64,000 bases of DNA. Source: Amaranthus tricolor. Taxonomy: Eukaryota > Streptophyta > Magnoliopsida > Caryophyllales > Amaranthaceae. The stretch lies in the NCBI RefSeq assembly GCF_026212465.1, contig NC_080056.1, forward strand, positions 14,898,493 to 14,962,492. Reading direction: 5' to 3'. A model generated the notes under the pieces. It had not been told where the DNA came from and did no database searches. It saw nothing but the letters and a program-made list of their open reading frames with translations. Shown piece by piece: positions 39,739-52,524 of this stretch (its first letter is position 1; the number at the start of each line of letters is the position of its first letter). The translations under genes were made by a program, and so were the position numbers.

Positions 39739-40430
39739 GAAGTTGATAAGGGATCGCTTAAAAGCGGCACAAGATCGTCAAAAGTCTTATGCTGATTTGA
39801 AGTGACGACCAGAAGAGTTCACCGAGGGAGAACGGGTGTTACTTTGCGTATCACCCATGCACGAAGTAGTACGTTTTGGTGCTCGTGGAAAGTTGAGCCC
39901 TCTATTCATAGGACCATATGAAATTTTGGAACGTGTGGGTAAAGTGGCATATCGGTTAGCCCTTCCAAATTCCTTAGAAAAGGTACATGATGTTTTCATG
40001 TGTCTGAGTTAAAGCGGTATCATGCCACAACCTCTCATGTCTAAGATCCCAAACCTTTAGAATTAGATACATTCTTGTCTTATTCGGAGATACTAGTTCG
40101 AATCTTGGACACGAAGGTTTGTAGTACATGACGGAAGGATATATCTATGGTAATAGTCCTGTGGTCAAATCACGAGCGTGAAGTGGTTACATGGAAACTG
40201 AAGACTCTATGCGAGAAAAGTACCCTCACCTCTTTCAGGTTAGTCGCGTTACGGGCACGTAACTTCTTAAGGGGGATAGAAGGCGATAGGAATTTCGCGC
40301 GAGTGATGATAAACCACTTTGGCTTGTAGTCTTGCTTTTTAGCAAGTGTCGTGTTATGTTAGCAAGTGTGTTCTGCGTTTCTCGTTGTCATGCAAGTTAC
40401 GAGGGCGTAACTTTTTTTAAGGGGGTAGTT
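39739..40430 (+). pseudogene. Inverted gypsy integrase C-terminus fragment, 3' end and PPT
   Basis: The plus strand reads [20 protein letters not shown], then RPEEFTEGERVLL-like, FGARGKLSPLFIGPYEI and the KVHDVF region in broken frames. It ends near 40240 with KYPHLFQV, then untranslated sequence and a purine tract TTTTTTTAAGGGGGTAG (40411-40427). It is the mirror-image relative of 37100-37765, with many stops. Confidence 0.85.
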
Positions 40431-40810
<380 letters not shown>

Positions 40811-42385
40811 TTAAATAATTAAAAAAAATTATTATTAGTGGGAAGGGAAAGGGGGCCGGTTGGAAAGGTGAATGGGAGGAATCTTGTAACTCCTCTGATA
40901 AGTGTGTATTATAGCACATTAAGTTGATTCTTAATTTCCTTTTAATCCTATCTAATCTTTCAAGTGAACAAAAAAATTCAGAAAAAATCTTCCTCTTTGC
41001 TGAAATCAATAATAGCAATTAGAATATAAAATAAAAGAGAAGAACCACAATATTTAAACCTAATCAAATAAAAACATATATTTTTTTCATCCATTATACA
41101 TTGAATAAAAATAAATATTTCAAATCATACTAACAATGAAATTCAAATTATAAGTAAAATTATGAAACATAGCAAATAAAGAAACAAACCTGAAAAGTGA
41201 TCGAAGTACAACGAGTAATAAGAAATCTATTGAAGAAAACCAATTTGATCTAAAAATTGAAAAGAATGAAAAAAAAGTGAGATTGAGAAGAGATAAGAGA
41301 TAAAGAGAAATAAATATGAAGTAGGATCTGAAAGTAGAGAAAAGCCTCAAATGTTTTGCCTATGTGAAATGAGTCAGTAATTTATTAACAGAGAATATCA
41401 GAATAAGATAAAGCAAGCACAAAACATGAGAGAAAATGAGTGTACCTGGCGGTGTTGGTGGTGATGGTGTTGATGTTGAAGTGCACGGCGTTTAGGATGG
41501 TGTAGAAGTAGGAGCCGAGGTGAAGATAGGGGGAGAAGGTTGTGAACGAGAAGAAGTGAGTGGAGAAGAGAAAGTAGGAGCTGGTGTTGCAATGGTTGAC
41601 GGCGGTGACGTAATTGTGCTGGCGACGATGGCGATGACGGCAGGGATAAGGATTTTAGATAGAGAAAGCTCTGATTTTTATGTCGAGTTGTTTGGCTGGG
41701 TTGAGGGGACAAAGGGACGCATAAGGTATCCAAAAGGTAGTGCAAAACCCTTCTCGATGAATAGTAGCAAAATTTTGAACAGTAGACAAAAAATGTGAAC
41801 AGTGTCACAAATTGTGAACAGTAAATGTTCATCCAAATCTTTTAGTTTAAAAGGAAAGATAAAAGATAATAAAAATATAATGCTACCTACAATTCGACAA
41901 CATTGACAAAAGTTTTTATGTTGCATATAATAAGAGATATACTTTGTGATTAACAACAAGTCTTATATGAGTTAGTCTTTCAATAAGACGAATATAGTGT
42001 TCAGTCTAAATTTTTTTTTTCAACTACTTTAATTATTATAACAAAAATTAAAGGTTTTTAAGTCAAAATTGATGCCTTTAAAACCAAAATTTAAGGGTTT
42101 AAAGCCAAAATTGATGCCTTTAAATGAGTATTTTATGTTTTTGCTTTTTAAATTAAAAATGGTCCAACCTATTAAGAAACGTCTCACGATAAGATCGTCT
42201 TATAGAATATTTTGATTAATTATTTAATAAGTATATTAGATAACTTTGAAAAAGTAAATAGACATATAGTACTATGAGTATATAGGATCATCCATTATCT
42301 TTAAAAGGCATAATTCTATGTGGTATACAATATACTTATCACAAAGCCCATTAACCTCAAAAAACCCTAGATTTTCGTATACTCT
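40811..42385. other. Unassigned interval (LTR remainder and promoter region)
   Basis: Purine-rich, GGTGGTGATGG-type sequence at 41430-41640 gives low-complexity frames (Leu/Ser/His-rich on the minus strand) that I do not accept as genes. 42055-42135 has a repeated GCCTTTAAA phrase. Nothing further. Confidence 0.5.
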
Positions 42386-42390
42386 CCTAC

Positions 42391-42398
42391 TATATAAA
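42391..42398 (+). promoter_or_regulatory. Probable TATA box of the F-box gene
   Basis: TATATAAA follows CCCTAGATTTTCG and precedes pyrimidine-rich leader-like sequence. The position is reasonable for a transcript starting near 42425. Inferred. Confidence 0.45.
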
Positions 42399-42424
42399 CT
42401 AAAATTATCTAAGGCATAATTCCA

Positions 42425-45205
42425 TTCAAAATTTCATTTTGTTAATTGTTTATTGTAATTTTCTCAAGAACAAATACAAAAATAGGGTTCTTCTTTAAGA
42501 TAGTCATATTCGTCAATTTGTTCAATTTCTCAATTCTCTTTAAGATACCCACAACTGGACAAGTGACGACCCACACCACCCACCCCTCGCCGGCATTTCT
42601 CGCCAGTCGCCACCCCTCACTGACGTTCACTGAGCGAATCAGTTCGTTGTTCGCCTATTCGCACTTCGCAAGGCCACTGCTGGCTGCTACTGCTGCTTCC
42701 GTGAATAGGTGAACGTGAAATCAAGACCACCAGACTCATCAACGCCGACGGCCCACCACCACACCAACCCACCTTCAATTCAATTTAGTTATTATTTTGA
42801 TTTTTGAAATCCCCAAAAGTTAGGGTTTTGTTTTTATTTCAAGTTTCAAATCTCTTTCTCTGTTCCTTGTCTCATCGTCGTAGCCTCAACCGAGCAGCCG
42901 CCGCCAGCACCGGCCAACCAATTTAGCCGAACAGACGCAGTAGCCCTAGCGGCGCTTGAAGCCAGCCACGCGCCCCTGAGCAACTACACGAAGCATCCAT
43001 CCTTCACCATTATCTTCTTCTTCCTCCATATTAAGGTATACTCCCACCAATAATAAATTTCTGTTCTACTTATTCTAGATGTTAAATTCAATTGAGTTTT
43101 TAAATCTTTAGCTTTTTTTTTGTGATGACTTTGGGAATTTGATGTTTTTATTAATTAATATTAATTTTTATACAAGAAAATAATATTAATAATAAAAATT
43201 ATAATAATGGAAGAGATCATAAAACCATTAAAATTCAACAAAGTTTGTGTATTTTGTGAAAGCAGTTCGATGTAGCCAGCGATCTAGCTTCCAAGAAGCT
43301 GCAATTGAATTGGTAATTTTATCACCAAATTTTAATTTTTTTATTCATTATTGTAATTATTAGAAATATTAAATAATTATTCAAAATATATACTAATTTG
43401 AGCAATATAATAATAAAAGATTGCTCCTTTTCACCCACATTTTTTTTTTCCAATTAGATGAAAATGAATAGTTTTTATGGGTTTTTTCATTTATGCTTAT
43501 TGTTTTACTATGTTTGCTTAAAAATTTGTAAAAAAAAAAAAAGCAATTAAATTTTAAAAATTTATTTCTTTATGTGTTTTCTCTTCTAAAAGCAATTATA
43601 CACTTACGATCTAAAAATATGATTAAAATTCCATGTATAGATGATGAACATGAGTTAAAAATCAAAACTTTCCTGATTCACCCCATTTCTTTCTCCCTTC
43701 ATTTTCTTTTCTGTTTTTTTTTCGGTTTTTGATTTTATAATTAAATTTATTAATACAGACTGTGTTCTATTTTAACCGTTTAGACAATTATGAAAAAATA
43801 AATAGTTGTACAAAATATAGATGGGAATAAATTGCTAAAATTTTGAACATCTGTTTTAAAATATAATAATCTGACCTTGTATTAAATTTTGTGGGCTATT
43901 GATTTCTGATCTCGTGGCTTAAGTTGTTCCTTTGTTTGTATCTGTTTATATAGATCGTGTTAAACTCTGCAACTCCAAGTTGACTTTGAAATAGAGTTTT
44001 GATCATACTGGAACTCGTTTTCAATTGTTTTAATGGGTGGAATTATTATTTGCTTAAATAGAACTTGTAATACCTTTCTAATAATATAACCAAATAATGA
44101 CTCCTAAGTTAACTATTTAATAGATCTTTGATGCTACCTGAACACTTTTTCACTTGTTTTAATGGGTGGAATTTTTATTTGCTTAAATAGATCCTATTAA
44201 ACTCCTTTCTAATAATATTATTTCCTCTGTTTCATAATACTTGCTACATTTTCTATTTTTGGCAATTTCATATTAGTTGCCACATTTCCTTTTTTAGTAA
44301 TAAAACAATCATTTAAAGTTCTACCTACTCCTATTTTTATTCTATTCTATACTCTATACTCTATAATAAAAAACTATACTATACTCCATAAAGTAACCTA
44401 ACAACCTATTTTTCCTTTTTCTTTTTCAATTAACAATAATAAAATACTATACTCTATAAAGTAAACAATCAGCTACAGTGTAAGTCAATCACTTTTCTTA
44501 ATACCCGTGTCCATGCAAATGTAGCGACTAAAATGGAACGGAGGAAGTATTAAATAATAGTTCCCAAGGTAACTTTGAAATAGAGCTTTTATCCTACTTG
44601 AACTCTTTTTCACTTGTCATTTATTTACATTTAATAAAATTGTTACTTTTGAGCAACAATTTTATAATATCAAAACTCTTTTCTAATAGATTTATTTCTT
44701 TAGAAATAATAATTTATCATCATATTATATAACAATAAAATCTTAACATAATGTTTTACCTTTGGGAGTAGTAGTTGGGTATCCCCTGTTCATACACTTG
44801 TGCGTTTCCTTGGAAGCCTAAACAATTTGCCATTGAGCATTTGGTATCTTACTCCTCCCAATGTTATTAATAGTGCAAACATCAAAACTGCTGTACAGAC
44901 ACTTGTGCGTTTTTTTTAAAATCATTTACGAGCTTTAATTTATAATAATTACTAATAATTAACACGCAATACTTTTAATTTTATTGTTGGCTTTACTTTT
45001 TCTGAGATCTATAGTCTCTTGTTTTTTAGGGAAAACTTTGTCTCTCCTATATGCATAAACCGAAAATACTTGAGCTATGGTCATCCTGATGATTAAATGA
45101 GATAATCTCAATCTCAGTGAATTTCTATTGTGCTGTTTATTTTATATTATTTGTTACAACTTCCTCAGGTTTTTTTTTAGTTCAATATAATCTACAAAAG
45201 GGTCA
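42425..45205 (+). other. 5' leader exons and introns of the F-box gene (predicted)
   Basis: A GC-richer, CT-rich leader (to 43035) ends in TTAAG|GTATAC. A short non-coding exon may lie at 43266-43312 (acceptor AAAGCAG, donor TTG|GTAATT). The next acceptor TTTTTTTAG at 45180 precedes the ATG. Inside the introns, a ~125-bp unit with AATGGGTGGAATT and TTTGCTTAAATAGA is repeated (about 43950-44200, third copy near 44580), and a MITE splits the third copy. Exon borders are predictions from splice motifs only. Confidence 0.4.
44221..44547. mobile_element. Stowaway-like MITE in a leader intron
   Basis: The left end TTTCCTCTGTTTCATAATAC and the complement of the right CTTCCTCCGTTCCATTTTAG both continue to GCTACATTT. 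TA flanks at 44219-44220 and 44548-44549. 327 bp. Confidence 0.8.
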
Positions 45206-45639
45206 ATGTCGAATTCTTCAACAAAGTTAATCTTGGATGGACAGGTAACATCTGATCTCATATTGTGGCGTTGAATTTTGGTTGTTAATTGTCTAGTAAC
45301 AGTAGCAGGACTTTTATATTCCAAGTTAATCAACTAGCTTAGTCATTATAAAACAGCTAGTACAAATTATAAATTGTGGCCTTGATCAAATTCTTATAGA
45401 AGCTTTTTTTTTTTTTTTTTTTAATCTTTTGACTACATTAATCTTTACCCTCTCAACCTTAGCTCTGACTGCTTTTATGAGCGAGATTCTTAGGGTTGAT
45501 GACTATCATTGTGTGGAGCTACAGATATTAGAGTGGGGCCTTGATCAAATTCTTTTTAAAGTATTTTTGTTATCTTTTGACTGCATTCCTCCTTACGTTA
45601 TGAGCCGAAAGTTTAGGGTTGATGATGATGATGATGATG

Positions 45640-45713
<74 letters not shown>

Positions 45714-47580
45714 GATGACTATGTTGCCACCTCTGATGAGTACTCTATCCATGATTATGATGCAGGAACAAGATGAATGGAAGGATAAGCTCAGCACATT
45801 GTCTGATGATATACTTGTCTTTATTCTATCTCTTATGGAGAGAAAAGAAGCGACAAGAACTTGCATCCTTTCAAGAAGGTGGCGGTATTTGGCTACTTAC
45901 TTCACTAATCTCAACTTTGATGTTGATAATTTAGAGACTATGACCTTAGGCTGTAAGCGCCAACTCAAGCCAGTCAAAGATCTAAAGCCAAGGTTCTTGA
46001 ATTGGGTTAGTCATGTAGTGGCTTTGAATCGTGCTCCATTTATTGATGAATTCAGAATTCGCTTTCCATTGGATGAGACTGATTCAAGTCATCTCGAGGC
46101 TTGGATCAATTTTGCTATCTTAAAACGAGTCCAGAACTTAGAGCTCCATTTAAGATCTTATACCATAACATCTCATGTTTGGAAAGGCATGAGCCACCTC
46201 AAGTCCCTGAGTTTGAAGGGGGTAAATATATGTGGAGAAGTAGTAGAGTTGGTTTTTTCTCGATGCCATCTTTTAGAACGACTATACATTGCTCGATCAT
46301 ACAATCTATTCAAGTTGAAGATTCTTAACTTAAGCTCAGTTAAGTTCACCTGATTTCATCTGAAATTGAATCTTTAATGATAAACAACTGATTTATATTG
46401 ATTGATTAAAAATGAATTCTACTTATTATAACTGATTTTACTGAGTAAAATTGATTTTGTAGGAAAAGTTGAAATACTTGACAGTTCATGATTGCCAGAA
46501 TTTAGAAGAAGTTGAGGTACAAGCTAGGAATCTTGTGTCGTTCGATTTCAAATGCTTCCATACAGTTGTGGTTCATGTTAGCGCTCCATCACTCATTGAA
46601 GCGCAATTTCATGGCTTATATGACACAGGACTGCTTCCAAAATTCTCGCCCATCAGAAGCTTAGCTGCTCACTTGTCTAAGCTTTCGCTTAATGTATATG
46701 AGAAATGGGTTAGTACCAACTCTATCTTTAATAACTTAGGCAACAACAACCAACATTCTATAGTTTGATTAACATTAAATTTTGAAATCTCTCTTTTTAT
46801 TACAGATTGATGAAGGTCTTATCATCCCTTCTTTTCCTAATATCCAATACCTGAAGTTGTGGGTTTCTATCAAATATAGTCATTTTAACTTTATTTTGTT
46901 AAGATGCTTCCCGGAGGCCTGCCCATTACTGCACGAATTCAAGCTGGAGGTAACTAAATTATGTTCTTTAAAGGTTTTTGTTGGGGTTTTAGGTATGATG
47001 ATTTAGACCGGGTCAATTTCGGTTCTTGCGTGTATGAAGATATGTTGTCACGTCTGTTTTTTGTACGCGAGTTGTATTCGGGTCGGATAAAGTCATATTG
47101 TTTTGGCTAATTGGGTCAATTTCGGGCATCTCTGGTGTTTTGCTTTGCTGAACTAATTGCAATATGACTTGATGGAATTTTCAGGTAACTTATTATCCCT
47201 ATAATGGGGAGGTAGATTCAGATTCAGATTTAGATTATTCAGATAGCGACGACTTGAAAGACTCGAATTTGCAAGATGTGAAGCGGTGGTTGGAGACTAG
47301 AGAGGAGATTAGTGCAACCTTTCCAAACTTGTGGAAAGTCGAATGGGCTTCAACATTTCACAATGATCTCAATAAAGAATATATGCTAGCTTTGCACATT
47401 GTTAAGAATGCCATTAAGCTTAAGGACTTCATCTTCACCCCCATAATTCCAAAGCCATATTCTAGTTATGAAGAATATTCTGATTATGAAGAAGCTATGG
47501 AAACTTGTATAGATCGCGCTGAACGATTAGCTTTGGTTCTCCCATCTCATGTGAATTTTGTGGTTATCAAAGAAGGCTAA
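45206..47580 (+). CDS. F-box / LRR (FBD-like) protein, five coding exons
   Basis: Predicted join 45206-45244, 45766-46338, 46463-46708, 46806-46949, 47185-47580. Every junction is GT-AG and phase 0, giving 465 codons plus TAA. The N-terminus MSNSSTKLILDGQ leads into an F-box (residues about 22-60: LSTLSDDILVFILSLM, then TRTCILSRRWRYLATYFTNL), the Skp1-binding module of SCF ubiquitin ligases. Leucine-rich repeats follow (NLELHLRSY, HLKSLSLKGVNICG, KLKYLTVHDCQNLEEVEV, APSLIEAQFHG). An acidic DSDSDLDYSDSDD stretch opens exon 5. The C-terminus (LKDFIFTP ... ERLALVLPSHVNFVVIKEG) resembles the FBD region. By family it would recruit an unknown substrate for ubiquitination in nucleus or cytosol. No disabling change seen. 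The first exon is only 13 codons, so the start is less certain than the rest. Confidence 0.85.
45619..45713. repeat. (GAT)n-(TTA)n tract in intron 1 of the F-box gene
   Basis: Seven GAT units run into about 25 ATT units, 52 bp before the exon-2 acceptor. The frame from ATG 45619 stays open through the tract into exon 2, in the exon's frame. Confidence 0.95.
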
Positions 47581-48000
47581 GTGAACCTCTCAAATTTTAA
47601 ATGTATTTCTTTTCTGGATATTGGATACATTTTGTATTTTTGACAATATTTATTTATTTTTTTTGGAAGGATTTGTGATAACTCTCTAATTTATCCTTAT
47701 TTTATGCTTATTTAGTTTGCATTCTTATGCGGTTATTGTTCTTTTTTATTAGTATTATAGGATTTGATCACCTTGTGTAGGGTATATTGTGTTTTGCTCG
47801 TTTTTGTAGGATTGGTCACCTTTTCTCGAGCAAAGCAAGTTAGGAACGATGCGCCCCTAATCCTTCGGAGGTTTTAAAAAGGGAACAGAGCTAAACTAAG
47901 GATAGGAGATAGTCCCAAGCACTCATTTGAAGGCAAGGAGGCAAGAGGATCTTAACGTGAGCATGTTGGAAGATTTTGATGAGATCGATTCGTCAGTCAC
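47581..48000. other. 3' flank of the F-box gene
   Basis: A T-rich 3' UTR-like stretch to about 47670. After that, sequence with a GATAACTCTCTAATTTATCC and TTTTGCTCGTTTTTGTAGG flavour resembles decayed LTR sequence but cannot be assigned. Confidence 0.4.
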
Positions 48001-48190
48001 TTTATATCGATCAGTCATCATCATACCTAGTGTATCCCGCCCATAGAATACTATGGTCAGGGTCTAGGGAGGGAAGACGGCGGCAACTCATACCCATAAA
48101 GGAGAGTGCGGCCAAAGAATCCCCTGACTCGAGAAAGAATAAGATAATATTTTGCAACTGATGGGATGGAGTGCGGCTGAAGCGAATTCC
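48000..48190 (-). mobile_element. SINE-like element
   Basis: On the minus strand: GCCGCACTCTCCTTTATGGG, a CTTCCCTCCCTAGACCCTGA block, CTATGGGCGGGATACACTAG and a short GATGATGA tail. This order resembles plant SINE 3' parts of the TS/Au type as I recall them. The 5' Pol III A/B boxes are not clear, and no target duplication was identified. Confidence 0.5.
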
Positions 48191-48729
48191 GCAAGTTGCA
48201 TTTTATCACACACAAGCGTGACCCTTAGACATAAGATAAATATGAATAGAATGCATATGGATATAATAAGATAAAGTAGGGCGAACAATTAAAAATTAAA
48301 AAGAAAACAATAATAATAATAGTAATAGCATCAACTAGAAGCTAGAGGACAAGAACATCGACAAGTAAGTGAAGGGAGAATCAGTAGTCTAAACATGGAT
48401 AAGGCACCTTCACCTACCCCTATCCCTGATCAGGTCTTCAGAGAGGTATAATTCATACAAGTCAACTTTTATTTGCTCATTTAAGTTTTCTTAGGTCTTC
48501 CTCGGCTCCTCTTACTATCTACTATGATGCTCTCTATCCTCCTCACTGGGGCGTCGAAAGTCTTCCTGTAATTTTAAAATAAATATATAAATCTATAGCT
48601 TTTAAAACATTTGAAGGGTGTTGTCATTGCTCATGTAAAGAGTGATTACCCTCTTTTCCGATTCTCTTTACCCTTTCCCTCTTCTCTTTACCATTTTACT
48701 TCCAACCTACTTTGCTTTTGGCTCTAATA
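48191..48729. other. No recognisable gene
   Basis: Mixed low-complexity sequence, pyrimidine-rich near 48650-48700 (TTTACCCTTTCCCTCTTCTC). Nothing supported. Confidence 0.5.
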
Positions 48730-49166
48730 ATGTGATGTTGGTGGCTCGAGTGGTGTGAAATCGATGCGAACAATGGTGAGATGTGATAAAACTGAGCCAA
48801 AGATTTAGAACAGAAGGAAAAGAATCTTATTGATTTTCCAATATCAAAATTACAAGAAAAAAACTATGTATATATAGCTTTTTATACAAGAAGAACTACC
48901 TGTAACAAGCTAGCAGCTAGTTATGACTAACTTTACACTGACATATAAAAACATCACGTGATAACATGTGGTACAATAAAGGAAACAAAATAAGAATCCT
49001 TTAATCATCAGAGCAACTACACAACTGCTGCATACGCTAATTTGAGCATTGCTGCACCAACTTGCTGCTGCACACAGCTGCTGGACATAGGAGAACACCT
49101 GCACACCTGCAACACCTGCACACCATCTGCAAACCTGAACACAGCTGCACAGAACAAATTCCAACA
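48730..49166 (-). mobile_element. Probable copia-type solo LTR
   Basis: On the minus strand it begins TGTTGGAATTTGTTCTGTGC exactly where gypsy coding sequence stops (49167). It has GCAGGTGTTGCAGGTGTGCA repeats and a TATA region GTATAAAAAGCTATATATAC (complement of 48870-48889), then AATAAGATTC. The far border near 48730 is a guess and no target duplication was found; the gypsy sequence does not resume on the left. Confidence 0.45.
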
Positions 49167-50127
49167 CCATTGGTAGGGCTAAAACTGGAGTGCTTGTCAA
49201 CCATTTCTTCAATTCCAAGAATGCTGCCTCACATTCAGAAGTCCACTCGAATTTCTTGTATTTACACACCAGTTGTGTGATTGGTCGGGTTATACTGGCG
49301 AAGTTTTCTACGAACTTTCTGTAATGACTCGCTAGACCCATGAAACTTCGAACTTCACATAAATTTTAGGTGCAGGCCACTCTATGATAGCTTTACCTTT
49401 TCTGGATCAACAGAAATTCCTTCTTTCGAGACTACATGACCCAAGAATGAGACATGGTCAAGCCAAAACTCACATTTTCTAAACTTCGCATACAATTTTT
49501 CTCTTCTGAGCAAGTTCAGTACTATCCTTAAGTGCTCTTCATGCTCCTTTTTTGCTTCTCGAGTAGATAAGGATATCGTCTATAAAGACAAACACAAACT
49601 TATCGAGGTACTCCTTGTAACATCTCTGCATAAGGTCCATAAACGCCGTAGGTGCATTTGTTAACCCAAATGGCATAACGACAAACTCATTGATTAAGCT
49701 ATTCTCAATTAATGATACCATGACCGAAGATCGATCTTGGAAAAGACCTTTGCACCTCTTAATTGATCAAAAAGATCATCAATGCGCGGTAAAGAATATC
49801 GGTTTTTTACTGTTACCTTATTCAATTCTCGGTAATCAATGCACAGTCTCATCGAACCATCTTTCTTCTTGACGAACAATACTGGGGCACCCCATGGAGA
49901 CACACTGGGTCTTATGTACCCTTTCTCCAAAAGCTCATCTAATTGTTTCTTTAGCTCGGCCATTTCCGCAGGAGCCATGCGATAAGGTACCTTAGAGATT
50001 GGCGTGACTCCAAACATCAGATTGATGTGAAAGTCGACCACTCTCTTAGGTGGTAAGCCACATAAATCCTCAGGAAAAACGCCAGTGTACTCTACAACAA
50101 CAGGCATACTCTTTAAGTCTTGCTTTT
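49167..50127 (-). pseudogene. Older gypsy element: RT fragment (3' side of a nested insertion)
   Basis: Minus strand: [85 protein letters not shown] (50107-49709). Then [19 protein letters not shown] and [15 protein letters not shown] (49721-49539), then SHYRKFVENFASITRPITQL and WLTSTPVLALP (49341-49170). Ty3/gypsy RT, broken by several stops and frameshifts and cut at 49166. At 50127 it is interrupted by the younger gypsy element; its upstream part resumes at 60544. Confidence 0.92.
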
Positions 50128-51739
50128 TGTAACACCCTCAGAATAGGTCAAACTTTTTGAAAACACCTTTAATGAAAAACATGAAAAAAAAAACCTATTC
50201 ATGAGAGTGTTACCGCCACATTTATTTCTAATAAAATAAATGTAAGGCTTAACAATTAAAAAAATAACTTAATAATTTTTAATCCAACAAGGAGTCTTAC
50301 AACATAAGAAAAGAATAAAACGTAACCCGTATCCATATAAACTTTAAACAGCTAAAAAAAAATTTAAACTGAAATACGACTCTAATAAAAGCTATACTTC
50401 TAAGTGATCCTCACTCCATGATTCCCACGCGATTAATAACCTGCAATATAAAAATGCAAGGAAGACAAGGGAAAAACTCCCAAAATCAGGAAATTGAGTA
50501 ATACCAACTCCATCCTGTAAAACGATTAAATTTGAAAATGATTTTTAAGAAAATAAAATATAATCAAATTGAAAATAATTTTAGAAAATAATATGTATTT
50601 GAGTTTAAAAGAAAACAATTTGAGAAAGCAATACATATAATATCACATAAACCAATTCATTAATTTGATATTTAATAATGACAAATACATAATCAATTTT
50701 TAATTTGAGGGAACGAGAACGCCAGTAGGCCGAGGCTTTACCCCTATACCTACTTCACCAAGAGGTCGTCACCCCAAATAATTCAAGGCCAACAGAGTAG
50801 TCTCAGGGAATCCTAGTGTGCACACCCCTTCTACTTGGATCACAACAAATAGAAGGAAGACCAAACATCATATCAAGTATCAGAAATAATAATAATAATA
50901 CCTGTCGGCAGCTATACTAACCAAACAGGGCAGCCTGTTCATCACCCATATACTTGGATCACAACAAATATAAGAGCTTCATTCCCCTCGTGTTACACTT
51001 TACGTGATTTAATATATTTTAATAATTAGTCGCGATCACACAAACATATAATCAAATACACATTATTTTTATTTTATTTTAGGATCATAAATTTTCCCAA
51101 CAAAAATAGATCTCAAGAATATCCAACTGAAATCTCATTTTTCAAATCACCATTTTAACATCAATTGTGGCAATATGAATTAATATCACAAATATTTATC
51201 TTCCAATTTAAATCGTATCTAATTTCATTATCAAAATAATAATATAACTTTCATCAAAATATAATATAAATTTTATCGAAAAAAAAAATTATAAATTCGA
51301 GTTTGACAAAAATAATAATAAATATAATTTGAGAATATATAAAACATAATATCATACAAAATAATGTCATATTAAATCATGCACTCATTTAAACACATCA
51401 ATTATCACTTAGCACATAATACTAACGGGATAGTCCTAATTAGATGGACATTGAGAATTACCTTGTCACACGATTCTAGACAACGTACGCTTCTAATAAT
51501 CTCTGTCTACGAATCCGCTGTCTACACGAGAAAATAATATATCTCAATTTAATACCCCGATCAACCCATTAAAATAAATAAATTAAAAGACTCTTTTTTT
51601 TTCATTTTGTATACTTTAATTAAAAAGAATAATTTTAAACATGTAATTTAAAATTTTAAGAGTAGTATAGAAGAGCAAGGATTTAAAATAGTTAACTCAT
51701 TTTATTATAAGATTTAAAAAAAAATTATAAGGGTTAAGG

Positions 51740-51800
<61 letters not shown>

Positions 51801-52395
51801 TTATATATAAAAAAAAAAAACAAAAAGAGAAAGGTGAGTTCCATAACTCACGAAACCGAAAAGAAAGGGAAGGAGGAGAGAGAAGGAGGAAGGGAGAAGG
51901 AAGAAGGAAGAAGGAGAAGGTGCCGGCCGGCGGTAGCTCCGGTGGCCGCCGTCTCACGCCGGTGGTATCCCGGTGACTGTCGTATCGCCGGAAAACTAAG
52001 GTCAGGAATAATTTTTTTTTTTCAAATGCAAAATGTGTAATTTGATTGAAATTGGTAGAACAATATTATAAAGAGACGAAATTTCATACCTTTAATATTA
52101 AAATCTTGAGTATTCTTGACTGAATTTTAAGTAAATGGGAGATAAAGTAAGTAATTTGTAGGAGAAGAAGGGATTGTGAGTAATAATGTGAATGAAATTA
52201 AGGGTAATTGGTTTAATTTATAAGAGGTAAATGAAGTTGGTTATAAGGTTTAGAGGAAGGAGTGGGAAGTTATTGTTAATGGTGTGGGAAGTTATTGTTA
52301 ATGGTAGGTTATGGTTTTTTTATTTATTTTTTTCTGAAATTTATTTATTATTATTATTATTATTCTTTTTTTTTTTAAAAAAAAAGGATATTACA
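50128..52395 (-). repeat. 3' LTR of the Tekay-like element
   Basis: It contains an (AAT)n tract at about 51740-51799, a GCCGGCCGGCGG block near 51921 and runs of A/T. It differs from the other LTR by scattered substitutions and triplet-number changes (for example CCCATATAC against CCCTTATAC). No gene inside; the Arg-rich and Pro-rich frames are LTR artefacts. Confidence 0.97.
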
Positions 52396-52413
52396 TACAC
52401 TCCCCCTTAAAAC
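52396..52413 (-). promoter_or_regulatory. Polypurine tract
   Basis: On the minus strand GTTTTAAGGGGGAGTGTA immediately precedes the 3' LTR, the usual plus-strand primer position. Confidence 0.85.
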
Positions 52414-52524
52414 AAAAGTTCGTCCTCGAACTTAAAGTTAACTACTGAAGTTTTAAAAAAAAATATTGGACGGTTTTATAGACTCGCATCACCCCCCTAT
52501 TTTAAAAAGTTTCGTCCTCGAAAC

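Noticed and set aside
41398..41832. Leu/Ser/His-rich ORF
   Set aside because: Low-complexity GGTGGTGATGG-type sequence open on both strands.
51834..52040. Arg-rich ORF in the LTR (repeated at 59956 and 62520)
   Set aside because: Present in all three LTR copies, over a purine-rich and GCCGGCCGGCGG tract; not a gene.
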